Positions 51,447 through 58,884 of a stretch of 64,000 nucleotides of DNA are shown one piece after another (position 1 is the first letter of the stretch; each line of letters begins with the position of its first letter). The notes beneath the pieces were generated by a model. The model saw only the letters and a program-made list of their open reading frames with translations, was not told the DNA's origin and searched no databases. This stretch comes from an uncultured Flavobacteriales bacterium. GTDB lineage: Bacteria > Bacteroidota > Bacteroidia > Flavobacteriales_E > Vicingaceae. Both the position numbers and the translations under genes were made by a program. The DNA is taken from positions 1 to 64,000 of the forward strand of contig CAJQLW010000002.1 of NCBI GenBank assembly GCA_905479325.1. The letters are read 5' to 3'.

Positions 51447-51785
51447 TTAATCCTTTGCTCCAAGCATTAAGATTTCGTTTACTAGAATTTCTGTGACGTA
51501 CCTTTTCGTGCCGTCTTTCGCCTCGTATGATCTGCTGGTGAGTTTTCCTTCAACTGCAACTTGAGCGCCTTTCTTTAAATACTTTTCAGCTATTTCTGCA
51601 GTTTTTCCCCAAGCTACCACATTGTGCCAAGTAGTGTCGTTCACTTGCTCACCTTTGTTGTTTTTATAACGCTCGCTGGTTGCAATGGAGAACTTGGCTA
51701 GTGTTGAGCCGCTTTCTAAAGTTTTTACTTCTGGATTCATACCTAAGTTACCGATGAGTTGTACGCTGTTTCTTAAATTTTTCAT
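51447..51785 (-). CDS. ssb: Single-stranded DNA-binding protein
   Basis: This 112-residue protein has an OB fold of the SSB family (NSVQLIGNLGMNPEVKTLESG, then TTWHNVVAWGKTAEIAEKYL, then GKLTSRSYEAKDGTKRYVTEI). It lacks the long acidic C-terminal tail (DDDIPF) of the housekeeping SSB. It may therefore be a secondary SSB used in repair, competence or mobile DNA, while the main SSB lies elsewhere. It is convergent with the TlpA-like gene. A hairpin (CCGCC / GGCGG, 51817-51841) lies in its 5' region. Confidence 0.88.
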   Translation of the reverse strand: MKNLRNSVQLIGNLGMNPEVKTLESGSTLAKFSIATSERYKNNKGEQVNDTTWHNVVAWGKTAEIAEKYLKKGAQVAVEGKLTSRSYEAKDGTKRYVTEILVNEILMLGAKD

Positions 51786-52121
51786 GACTAATATGAATTA
51801 AATGTTTTTAAATAACCCGCCTTTGTTTTTTATTTCGGCGGACAAGTTTGTTTTTGTTTGTCGTTGAATTCAATTGACGGTGCAAAGATTAGAAGGCAGG
51901 AAAGTTCGATTCGGGAAATAAACGTTTGTAGTCGTTTAAGAGTCGTTTGTAAATGTTTGTAAACGTTTAAAAACGGATATTTAATTGTATATTAGTAATT
52001 AAATTGAAAATATTAATTGTGATTTTTTTTAAAAAGAAATTCAATTTAAAAGATAGAAACGAATAAAAAACACGTTTAACTTGGAAATCGTACTTTCGAA
52101 CGGTTCCAAATACTTTTTAAA
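51786..52121. other. 336-base intergenic region with CGTTT repeats and a hairpin
   Basis: This AT-rich stretch lies between divergent ssb and sulfurtransferase genes. It holds a hairpin CCGCC...GGCGG at 51817-51841. It also holds an array of CGTTT/TGTTT words starting at 51923, 51933, 51944, 51954 and 51964, a spacing of 10-11 bases. No open reading frame and no perfect TAnnTTTG box was found. The nearest is TACTTTCG at about 52091, a possible promoter for the sulfurtransferase. Confidence 0.6.
51923..51968. repeat. Helically phased CGTTT array
   Basis: Five copies of CGTTT (one TGTTT) recur every 10, 11, 10 and 10 bases and so face the same side of the helix. Two copies have the longer form AGTCGTTT. 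The array lies about 140-185 bases upstream of ssb and about 155-200 bases upstream of the divergent sulfurtransferase start. Confidence 0.65.
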
Positions 52122-52931
52122 ATGATGCTAAAATCTCTCGTTTCTACTCAATGGCTTTCGGAGCATTTGGAGGATGAAAATTTGATTATTCTATACACCA
52201 CATTGGTAGCAAAAAAAGAAACAATTCCGGCTGAGTTTGAAAATTTGAAAATCAGAAACGCTCGTTTTTTCGATTTAAAAGAAAAGTTTTCAGATCAAGA
52301 TTCTGACTTACCAAATACTTTTCCAAGTGAGTTTCAATTTCAAGAGGAATGTAGAAAATTGGGAATTAATAAAAACAGTAAAATAGTTGTGTACGACTTG
52401 TTGGGCATTTATTCTAGCCCGCGGGTATGGTTCCTTTTTAAAAGTATGGGGCATGAAAATGTATTTGTACTGAATGGAGGATTGCAGGAATGGATAAATT
52501 CTGGCTTTCCTACAGTGAATAACAGGGAAGAGCAATTTGAGCTGGGAAACTTTGAAGCGATATTTCAACCTCAATTTCTCATAGATTATCAGGGAATTCA
52601 AAAGAATTTAGAAACCAATACCGCCCTAGTTGTTGATGCTCGTTCTGAACTTCGATTTTTAGGCAAAGCTCCCGAACCTCGGGAAGGGTTGCGATCAGGA
52701 AATATACCGAACTCTTGTAACTTGCATTATGAAAGCTTACTGGAAAATGGAAAATACAAATCAGTTGAAGAATTGAAAAAACGTTTAATATTGTTTGAAA
52801 ATGAAAACTCTATTATCTTTTCATGCGGATCTGGCATTACAGCTTGTATTTTATTTTTAGCAGCTTCTGAGTTCATGCAAGCGAAGCTATCCGTTTACGA
52901 TGGTTCGTGGACAGAGTGGGGAAGTAGGTAA
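52122..52931 (+). CDS. 3-mercaptopyruvate/thiosulfate sulfurtransferase
   Basis: This 269-residue protein has two rhodanese domains. The N-terminal one is inactive (about 10-135). The C-terminal one (about 155-265) carries the active Cys in FSCGSGITAC, matching the CGSGVTA loop of mercaptopyruvate sulfurtransferases. The inter-domain signature LVVDARSELRFLGKAPEPR is well conserved. It moves sulfur from mercaptopyruvate or thiosulfate to a thiol or cyanide acceptor. The start is either of two adjacent ATG codons at 52122/52125. Confidence 0.9.
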   Translation: MMLKSLVSTQWLSEHLEDENLIILYTTLVAKKETIPAEFENLKIRNARFFDLKEKFSDQDSDLPNTFPSEFQFQEECRKLGINKNSKIVVYDLLGIYSSPRVWFLFKSMGHENVFVLNGGLQEWINSGFPTVNNREEQFELGNFEAIFQPQFLIDYQGIQKNLETNTALVVDARSELRFLGKAPEPREGLRSGNIPNSCNLHYESLLENGKYKSVEELKKRLILFENENSIIFSCGSGITACILFLAASEFMQAKLSVYDGSWTEWGSR

Positions 52932-52932
52932 C

Positions 52933-52965
52933 AAAAAAAGTCCCTCTGCTTTCGCAGAAGGACTT
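52933..52965 (-). terminator. Rho-independent terminator for the minus strand
   Basis: The hairpin AAGTCC...CTGC / GCAG...GGACTT (52938-52965) is followed on the minus strand by T7. It lies 30 bases past the stop of the minus-strand GldL-like gene. The adjacent plus-strand gene lacks a T-run after it. Confidence 0.75.
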
Positions 52966-52994
52966 GCCACAAATAATTGTTTAACTACTCTCCT

Positions 52995-54097
52995 TTACTT
53001 GTGTGCTAAAAGGTTGGTTAAATAGCTATTTTCATTCACTGCCAGTTGTTGCTGCGTTCTAGCAAGCACATTCATGGCTACATCGGTATTCACCTCGTTC
53101 AATCTTTTGAAGGGTTTCAACTCAATGGAGGTTAGTTCTTCCATGTTTAATTCTGCAATTTGAATGTTGTAGCTATTCACATTATCGTCTAGTGCTGCCA
53201 CAAACTGAAGAGCATCTCTGGTAGATTGACTTTCAACAATTTCTTTCACGATTGCTTCAATTTCACTGTTTAACTCAGTAGACAGTTGGTGAAACTGCTG
53301 AGCCGTTGGATTGCCCATTTCTATTGCCATTAACCGTTCATTCGAACTCCTTAATTTTTCAGTATTCTCATGAATGTAAATGTGATTCTCTACCATTAAC
53401 TGCTCGTATTTTCTGCTGTAGCTCATGTCGAACATGGAATAGAAGATACCGCCAACGGCAATCATTAAAACAGAGTTCACCATGGTGTTAAACTTTTTTT
53501 CAGGTTTTCTGAACCGAGTGATAAAGTAGATTGGCACAAATATGAAAGTGAACAAAAGGGTAGAGTAAAACATGAGGTTGTTGGCGTAAGGCCATCTCAT
53601 AATTTTAAACAATACTCCGGCAGTTAAGAAAATCGCTAAGATTAATCCAAAAGAATGAACCAACTTGTCAATTTTAGATTCGTCATCTTTCAGCTTAAGC
53701 ACAATAAGCAGAGGCATGTAAATGATACTAAACGAAAAACCGCCTAGAATAATGAGCATTGCGGCACCTGGCCAATGCATGCTTTTAAATAAAGCGCCTA
53801 AAATGGTGAGCACTACAGTGGCAATGCCCGAAAAATTTAATATTTTTTCATGGTATAAAAGTTTTTAAATTTGAGTAAATTATCAGTTTCTGTTTGCATT
53901 TCAGCTGGTTCGTTCTTAAAAAATCGGGGCAGAATACGATGATAGTATTCATCGAAATCATCGTTTTCGTTCATTTCATTTTCAAGAATACAACAAATGT
54001 GATCCAAGAGATTGTCTCGTAAATCCTCCGAAACAATCCCTCGTGATTTGAGATCACGCTCAATAAAGTCAAACTCTAAATCACCAAGGCTATGCAT
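52995..54097 (-). pseudogene. PadR-linked membrane protein with GldL-like repeats, split by a frameshift
   Basis: The reading frame starts at ATG 54097 (MHSLGDLEFDFIERDL) and stops at 53837-53839. The other part runs from about 53867 to 52995 in the next frame without an ATG. At the junction ATGAAAAAATATTAA has A6. With A7 the two parts join as ...NFYTMKKILNFSG..., giving about 367 residues. The N-terminal 85 residues are a helical Cys-containing domain (LLDHICCILENEM). The rest has several membrane helices with the motif LFKxMxWPxA twice (LGALFKSMHWPGA and AGVLFKIMRWPYA) and then a helical tail. This looks like a one-base deletion or a slippery site. Confidence 0.8.
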
Positions 54098-54434
54098 TTC
54101 CTAGTTTGGGTTCAAGATCTAACAAAAATTTCATGGTATTCATGAAGTCGGCTAATTCATTTACCTTTTGGCTGGCAGTTTCTTGGCCTTGCGAAGTAAG
54201 TGAGTAGTATTTTCTCACTCGCTTCCCAATAAACTCCTTTTCTGTTTCCAGTTCGCCGTTTTTTTCGAGCGAATGCAAGGTTGGATACAGTGCGCCTTCC
54301 GTTATTTGAATTTTACCGTCTGTTAGTTCCTTCACCTTAGCGGTGATTTCGTAACCATACATTCTGCCCTTGTCGCGCAACAAGTTTAGTACAATGGTTT
54401 TTAGGGTTCCTTTTATTAGTTCTGATGAATACAT
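54090..54434 (-). CDS. PadR family transcriptional regulator
   Basis: This protein of about 114 residues is a winged-helix repressor of the PadR family. The core is ELIKGTLKTIVLNLL, then GYEITAKVKELT, then QITEGALYPTLHSLEKNG, then RKYYSLTSQG. It overlaps the start of the downstream split gene by 8 bases and is likely its regulator. The start at 54434 (MYSSEL) is favoured over 54449 because the promoter box at 54439-54446 would lie inside a longer protein. Exactly four bases separate the box from this ATG. Confidence 0.9.
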   Translation of the reverse strand: MYSSELIKGTLKTIVLNLLRDKGRMYGYEITAKVKELTDGKIQITEGALYPTLHSLEKNGELETEKEFIGKRVRKYYSLTSQGQETASQKVNELADFMNTMKFLLDLEPKLGNA

Positions 54435-54438
54435 AGGA

Positions 54439-54483
54439 CAAATATACATAAGATTCTTAAGTATTTAATAAAAATACATAAGA
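54439..54483 (-). promoter_or_regulatory. padR promoter and probable operator repeats
   Basis: On the minus strand TATATTTG (54439-54446) is followed by TCCT and the padR ATG. A 10-base direct repeat ATACATAAGA occurs at 54444-54453 and 54474-54483, and the first copy overlaps the box. Such repeats at the regulator's own promoter are consistent with autoregulation by PadR. Confidence 0.55.
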
Positions 54484-54656
54484 ATATTAGGTATTAATTC
54501 ATTTTTTATTTTTTAATATTAAATTTCAGTTAGTTAAGATTGTTGTTTTTTTGAGATTCATTTATTCTCTTAAAAAAAGTTTTTAAAAATACTGGTTTTC
54601 CGGTATTTCATCTTTTCAATGAATTTTATATCATTGCCAAAACAAAACAACAAAAC

Positions 54657-55095
54657 ATGAAAAAATTATTAGCGCTGTGCAGCGCTATCTATAGGATTAG
54701 TGGCTTGCTCCTCTGTAAGTAAAATTAAAACCACAGATGTAGATTACATTCGTAAAACCGGTGTTATTTCTCACCCTATTCTCGCTGAAGTAGAAATTCA
54801 AAATGCCAAATTATCAGGACAGTACATTATGAGAACTGCAGATTATGCAATAAATCCGGAGTATGGCAAAAACATGGCGATTGCCCATGCAATACAGCAA
54901 AGCGGGGCAGATTATTTAGTCCACCCAATGTTTGAAATAATAAAGAAGACCACAAAAACCGAGAACAACGTAACCGGGTATCCAGGGAAATATAAAAACT
55001 TTAGAAATGTTACAGCTGCCGACTCTACTGTTTTACAATTAGGAATGGTTGAAGTAGGTGTGCCTGTTAAGCCAAAAAAAGTTAGAAGAAGATAA
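54657..55095 (+). pseudogene. Small lipoprotein with a frameshift in the signal peptide
   Basis: ATG 54657 opens MKKLLALCSAI..., a lipoprotein signal. The frame then changes by one base near 54685-54690. After the change the sequence reads IGLVACSSVSKIKTT, so the lipobox Cys and the mature protein are in the next frame and run to the stop at 55093-55095. Removing one base would restore about 145 residues. Annotation from the GTG at 54700 gives MACSS..., which has no export signal. The mature protein is a small soluble domain of unknown family with a basic C terminus. Confidence 0.75.
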
Positions 55096-55175
55096 GCAAC
55101 GAAAAGAATGACGGCATTTTGAGGTGCTACTTTTCCGATAACAAATAAGATCTACCACAGAGATTTTATGACAGC

Positions 55176-55216
55176 AAAGCCACAGTGAATTTGTTCTCTG
55201 TGGCTTTTGTGTTTTT
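55176..55216 (+). terminator. Rho-independent terminator
   Basis: Stem AAAGCCACAG / CTGTGGCTTT, 12-base loop, then TGTGTTTTT. It lies about 80 bases after the lipoprotein stop. Confidence 0.75.
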
Positions 55217-55326
55217 AGGGTAAGGCTGCACTAAAAGAAAGTTGATATTGGCATTTAATAAGGATGATGCAATTAATTGCAATCAAAAGGTGATAAGAAT
55301 AAACATCAATCGCAATCTATTTAATC

Positions 55327-55968
55327 TTACCCCTCTAATCTCAGAACCCATTGCTCTAACTGCTCTTTCCGCACTACTAAATCAGTTCCAACTATTTCTG
55401 CTCTTTTCACTTGCCAAAATTTTGGCATTGCCCATTTCCCTTTAGCAAAAGAGTACAGGTAACTCAGTTCAATAAACTGAAGTATAGAGTTTATCTTCCA
55501 AAATAGAGAAGCATTGCTCAAGGTGAATCCAAACTTTTCAGCCGTCCTTGTATTAAAAAAATAACTGCACCCAACTACCTTAACGTTTGGCGATAGTTGC
55601 TCGTTCTCAATTCTTTCAATAATGGTAAGCAATGATTTAACATAATGCACCAGCAAAACTTTTTGGGCATACGCTCCACGATCTTCCCATTTAAAGTTTA
55701 TCAAATAGTCGAATGTAAAAATGTTATGAAGGTCATATTCCTTATCGTTTTGAACGCAAGAAAGTACATACGGATTGAGGTATTTGTAGTAACCTATTAA
55801 CTTGAAAAAGGGAACAGTTACCAAATTTAACAAAGGGGCTAGCAACGGAACTATGAGTAGTCCATACGGTTTCAGTATGAGAGGCATACATAGTGCTAAA
55901 CCCCCAACCATTAAAATGATAGCGATAAACCACTGAACGAACTTCGGAAGATCATAAAATCGCCTCAT
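55327..55968 (-). CDS. Membrane protein of unknown function
   Basis: This 213-residue protein has two adjacent N-terminal hydrophobic segments (about 10-30 and 34-52). A soluble, mostly helical C-terminal domain includes FDYLINFKWEDRGAY and a Trp-rich stretch. No known family or catalytic motif is recognised. It precedes no partner in an obvious operon, since the aldose epimerase lies upstream with a 27-base gap and may be cotranscribed. Confidence 0.7.
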   Translation of the reverse strand: MRRFYDLPKFVQWFIAIILMVGGLALCMPLILKPYGLLIVPLLAPLLNLVTVPFFKLIGYYKYLNPYVLSCVQNDKEYDLHNIFTFDYLINFKWEDRGAYAQKVLLVHYVKSLLTIIERIENEQLSPNVKVVGCSYFFNTRTAEKFGFTLSNASLFWKINSILQFIELSYLYSFAKGKWAMPKFWQVKRAEIVGTDLVVRKEQLEQWVLRLEG

Positions 55969-55995
55969 TTACCTTATTTCATCGTGTCGCGTACT

Positions 55996-56874
55996 TCATT
56001 CCTCAATCTCAATCTCAAAACTCGCTTCAAAACTTTCTCCTTTTGGCAATTTAATTAGACCGTCTTTTTTCAGATAGTCACCATCTGTATTTTCATGGTC
56101 TGCAATGCCAAGCCAAGGTTCAATGCAAACAAAAGGTGCGTTGGGTTTTGCCCAAAGCCCTAAATATTTAAAATCAGCAAAGCTTAGGCTGAGAACCTGG
56201 CTTGATTTTTTGCTTTTTAAGCTCACCTTTCTCGATTTTAACTCTTTGAAAATAAGCGCATCGTTGTTAAAAAGAGTAGGGTGTAAGTTGAGAATGTTGC
56301 TGTTGGTTAATATTGTAGTAGTGTTATTGGTTATTAACCCATTTTCGGAAAGTAGGGTGCTTGAAGCACTTTCAACTTTTTCAAATTCAATATAATAATT
56401 AGAATATTCCTCATCTAGGTGCAGCGGGCAGTTAAATGCAGGATGCCCTCCCAACGAAAAATAGATTTCTTGATCTTCTAAATTTTCTACCTTATGAGAT
56501 ACAATTAACTTGTTAGCTTGCAATTTAAATGAAATCGTAAACCTGAATTTATATGGATAAATACTCAAGGTTTTGTCAGAATAGTTCAAAAGGAAATGCA
56601 ATTCTGTCTCTGTCTTTTCGTGTAAAACTAACTCTTCGTTATGTCGAATAAAGCCATGTTTCGGAATTTGGTATTCTTTCCCATCAATGGTGCAAACATC
56701 ATTTCGAAATGAACCGATGGCGGGGAATAAAACTGGCGCATGGCTTCCCCAAACTTTTGGGTCGGCCTGCCACATGAATTCAACACCTGTTTTATTCGAT
56801 TTTAAGCTGCAAAGTTCAGTGCCCTGGTTTAATACACTTACGTGTAAATGTGCGTTAGAAATACTGTGTTTCAT
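55996..56874 (-). CDS. Aldose 1-epimerase family protein (galactose mutarotase-like)
   Basis: This protein of about 292 residues is a beta-sandwich of the galactose mutarotase superfamily. Conserved positions are the first core strand VLNQGTELCSLKSNKTG, FPAIGSFRNDV, the catalytic His in FIRHNEELVLHE, and SLGGHPAFNCPLH. Members interconvert alpha and beta sugar anomers or bind modified sugars such as hexose phosphates (YeaD-like). The start MKHSIS at 56874 is preferred over MTMKHS at 56880. A near-perfect box (TATTTTAG) lies upstream. Confidence 0.87.
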   Translation of the reverse strand: MKHSISNAHLHVSVLNQGTELCSLKSNKTGVEFMWQADPKVWGSHAPVLFPAIGSFRNDVCTIDGKEYQIPKHGFIRHNEELVLHEKTETELHFLLNYSDKTLSIYPYKFRFTISFKLQANKLIVSHKVENLEDQEIYFSLGGHPAFNCPLHLDEEYSNYYIEFEKVESASSTLLSENGLITNNTTTILTNSNILNLHPTLFNNDALIFKELKSRKVSLKSKKSSQVLSLSFADFKYLGLWAKPNAPFVCIEPWLGIADHENTDGDYLKKDGLIKLPKGESFEASFEIEIEE

Positions 56875-56946
56875 GGTCATGCTAAAATAAGTTTTTATTC
56901 ATTTTGTACACATACCAATTGTGCTCTATTGGTTGCTTCAAAACTT

Positions 56947-57630
56947 TCAGTAAAAGTTAAAACTTACCTTTTCTTTTGACTTCTTTTTTATAGCCGACTT
57001 ATTGAGGGTATATAGTTTCGCTGGTCGTCCGAAGGCTTTTCTTGTTTTATTAATGGGTTTTACCAATTCACTCTTAATAATTTGCTTTGAAAAATTAGAG
57101 GCATCAAGTTTTGTTAAAAATGCTTGTTGATAGATGGTTAAGATGTCGGGTAAAACAAATTCTTCGGGTAAAATTTCAAACACTCTAGGATGGCGGACTA
57201 GCCCTTTTCTAAAACTATTACGAATGAGTTTAACAATATCATTGTGATCGTAACAAAGGTTTGGAACATTGTTCAGTTCATGCCACGATAATTTCGAAGA
57301 CATCTGTTTTACTTTTTCGAAAGAAATTAGCCCATAAAAGGTAAAGCAAACAACTCTGCCAAGTGGATGCCGATTCACTTTCGTGAAGGCATTTAATTGC
57401 TTTCTGTAAAAATTAGTTGTTCCAATTAATTCGAGCATTAGCTTTTTTAGCGCATCCTCTGTCTCTTCGTTGGGTAGGATTATTTTACCCGGTAAACCAG
57501 TTTCGTTTTGTGAAGGGTAATCTTCTTTTTCTTGTATAAGAAGTTGCAATTTACCTTCATGGTAGGTGATCAAACCAATATTTACGGAAAAGGCTCCGCG
57601 AAATAAATGTTCAAATTCAAACATTGCCAT
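56947..57630 (-). CDS. Nudix-domain transcriptional regulator with degenerate Nudix box (NrtR-like)
   Basis: This 227-residue protein has a Nudix fold (about 10-140) followed by a winged-helix domain (about 150-215). The Nudix box is degenerate: GKIILPNEETEDALKKLML keeps the outer residues but lacks the REUxEE glutamates needed for Mg2+ hydrolysis. This points to a ligand-sensing regulator of the NrtR/AraR group rather than an enzyme. Such proteins bind ADP-ribose or sugar derivatives. The target could be the divergent or nearby sugar gene, which is inference. Confidence 0.8.
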   Translation of the reverse strand: MAMFEFEHLFRGAFSVNIGLITYHEGKLQLLIQEKEDYPSQNETGLPGKIILPNEETEDALKKLMLELIGTTNFYRKQLNAFTKVNRHPLGRVVCFTFYGLISFEKVKQMSSKLSWHELNNVPNLCYDHNDIVKLIRNSFRKGLVRHPRVFEILPEEFVLPDILTIYQQAFLTKLDASNFSKQIIKSELVKPINKTRKAFGRPAKLYTLNKSAIKKKSKEKVSFNFY

Positions 57631-57944
57631 ATCGTTAATCGATTGTTTGTTCTAGTTTTAAAGCTCTAGCTTTTGATTTTAAAAGATCAGTCAATGTTCG
57701 TTTTAAATTAGTTGTTGTTTCATATTTGTTACCTTTTTATCTCTGTTGCAGATAAATCAGCAATATTTCATCATTTTATTTAATATATCTTCAGTGTTTA
57801 ATTGGTTTGAGTGTAAATAGTTGAGAAGTCTATAATTCTATTCTACCTTATAAAATTACAGCTAAGCTGTTCTGCATAAAAAAGCCACCTCATACAATGT
57901 ATTAAGGTGGCTTTTTCAATTAGAATTGGTTGAAGTAAATGATT
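57631..57944. other. Intergenic region with a terminator; no gene seen
   Basis: These 314 bases are AT-rich and hold no convincing frame, tRNA or perfect promoter box. A terminator at its end (57878-57916) is the only clear element. Confidence 0.6.
57878..57916 (-). terminator. Rho-independent terminator
   Basis: Stem AAGCCACCT / AGGTGGCTT with a 14-base loop and A/T flanks. On the minus strand it follows the bTHX-like gene by about 30 bases. Confidence 0.85.
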
Positions 57945-58193
57945 TTACTCTTCTTTTTTCTTTGCGGTAGTTTTTTTAGCAGGAGCTTTTTTTGCTGCCG
58001 GCTTTTTTGCAGCTGTTTTCTTTGGCGCAGCTTTGGTTTTTTCTTCGGTTGCTTTAGGTGCTGCTTTTTTCTTCGTCGCCGCTTTTTTGGGCTTTGCTTC
58101 GATTACGCTACTCACTGTTTTTCGCTTTCTACTTACTCCGTAAGACCCTGCATTTCGCTTACCTTTTTTTGTCTTAATATCACCTTTTCCCAT
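57945..58193 (-). CDS. Ribosomal protein bTHX N terminus fused to a histone H1-like Lys/Ala tail
   Basis: This 82-residue basic protein is made of two parts. Residues 1-25 match the small 30S protein bTHX (Thx), with MGKGDIKTKKGKRNAGSYG, which stabilises the top of the 16S head. Residues about 33-80 are a Lys/Ala/Pro-rich low-complexity tail (AAKKPAAKKAPAKK repeats) like the C-terminal tail of histone H1. Classic bTHX proteins are only about 25 residues. The tail could add nucleic-acid binding. The start is fixed by the family N terminus. Counts of the repeat differ among homologues, so exact length may vary. Confidence 0.85.
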   Translation of the reverse strand: MGKGDIKTKKGKRNAGSYGVSRKRKTVSSVIEAKPKKAATKKKAAPKATEEKTKAAPKKTAAKKPAAKKAPAKKTTAKKKEE

Positions 58194-58302
58194 GTCGTAG
58201 TTCTCTTTTTTTGATCGTTAATAATTGATTGAAAACAAAGATATAAAAATTGAGCTACTTTAAAAAATCAAATCAAATTCTTTTATTTTGAAATACTTAA
58301 AA

Positions 58303-58338
58303 CAAAAAAGCCCATTTCAACAAGGTTGAAATGGGCTT
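58303..58338 (-). terminator. Rho-independent terminator for ndk
   Basis: Stem AAGCCCATTTCAAC / GTTGAAATGGGCTT with a 3-base loop. On the minus strand it is followed by T6. It lies 19 bases past the ndk stop. Confidence 0.9.
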
Positions 58339-58356
58339 GTAAGATTTTATAATACC

Positions 58357-58776
58357 TTAGAAACGCTCTAAATTAGAGAAGAAGAAATCTCCCTCTATTT
58401 TTGCATTGTCATCGCTGTCAGATCCGTGAACGGCATTCGCACCAATAGATTCTGCATACAATTTACGAATAGTTCCTTCTGCTGCTTCTGCCGGGTTGGT
58501 AGCACCAATTAAAGTTCTAAAATCATTCATAGCATTGTCTTTTTCAAGTATTGCAGCAACAATAGGTCCTGATGACATAAATTCAACTAACTCACCGTAG
58601 AAAGGTCTTTCTTTGTGAACTTCGTAAAATTGACCTGCAGTTTCCTCTGTTAACTTGGTGTATTTCATGGCAATAATTTTAAAGCCTGCACCATTAATTT
58701 TGTCTAAAATAGCTCCAATGTAGTTGTTTTTAACTGCATCAGGCTTAATCATTGTAAACGTTCTGTTTGTTGCCAT
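58357..58776 (-). CDS. ndk: Nucleoside diphosphate kinase
   Basis: This 139-residue protein is a standard-length NDK, which equilibrates nucleoside triphosphates through a phospho-histidine. The N terminus FTMIKPDAV, the substrate loop [15 protein letters not shown], and the catalytic-His region NAVHGSDS are intact. A much longer in-frame extension upstream to 59028 is out of family and overlaps the divergent gene, so the ATG at 58776 is used. A TACTTTTG box lies 20 bases upstream (58797-58804), and a strong terminator follows the stop. Confidence 0.97.
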   Translation of the reverse strand: MATNRTFTMIKPDAVKNNYIGAILDKINGAGFKIIAMKYTKLTEETAGQFYEVHKERPFYGELVEFMSSGPIVAAILEKDNAMNDFRTLIGATNPAEAAEGTIRKLYAESIGANAVHGSDSDDNAKIEGDFFFSNLERF

Positions 58777-58796
58777 AATTTTTATTTTTTGGAGTG

Positions 58797-58804
58797 CAAA
58801 AGTA
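58797..58804 (-). promoter_or_regulatory. -7 promoter element (TACTTTTG) for ndk
   Basis: Minus-strand TACTTTTG, 20 bases before the ndk ATG at 58776. Perfect match to TAnnTTTG. Confidence 0.55.
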
Positions 58805-58872
58805 ACAATTGAATACAGCTTTACGCTTAAAAAAGAGATTAAAAATTGATTAATTATTACAGTCGAAAGAAT

Positions 58873-58880
58873 TACTTTTG
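58873..58880 (+). promoter_or_regulatory. -7 promoter element (TACTTTTG), four bases before a GTG start
   Basis: TACTTTTG followed by AGAA and the GTG at 58885. A TTG at 58846-58848 lies 24 bases upstream of the box, a little farther than usual. A TGA ends the in-frame sequence just before the GTG, so no longer start exists. Confidence 0.65.
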
Positions 58881-58884
58881 AGAA

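Noticed and set aside
57939-58214. Cys/Phe-rich open frame opposite the bTHX-like gene
   Set aside because: Antisense of Lys/Ala codons in the H1-like tail. The minus-strand frame has the family N terminus.
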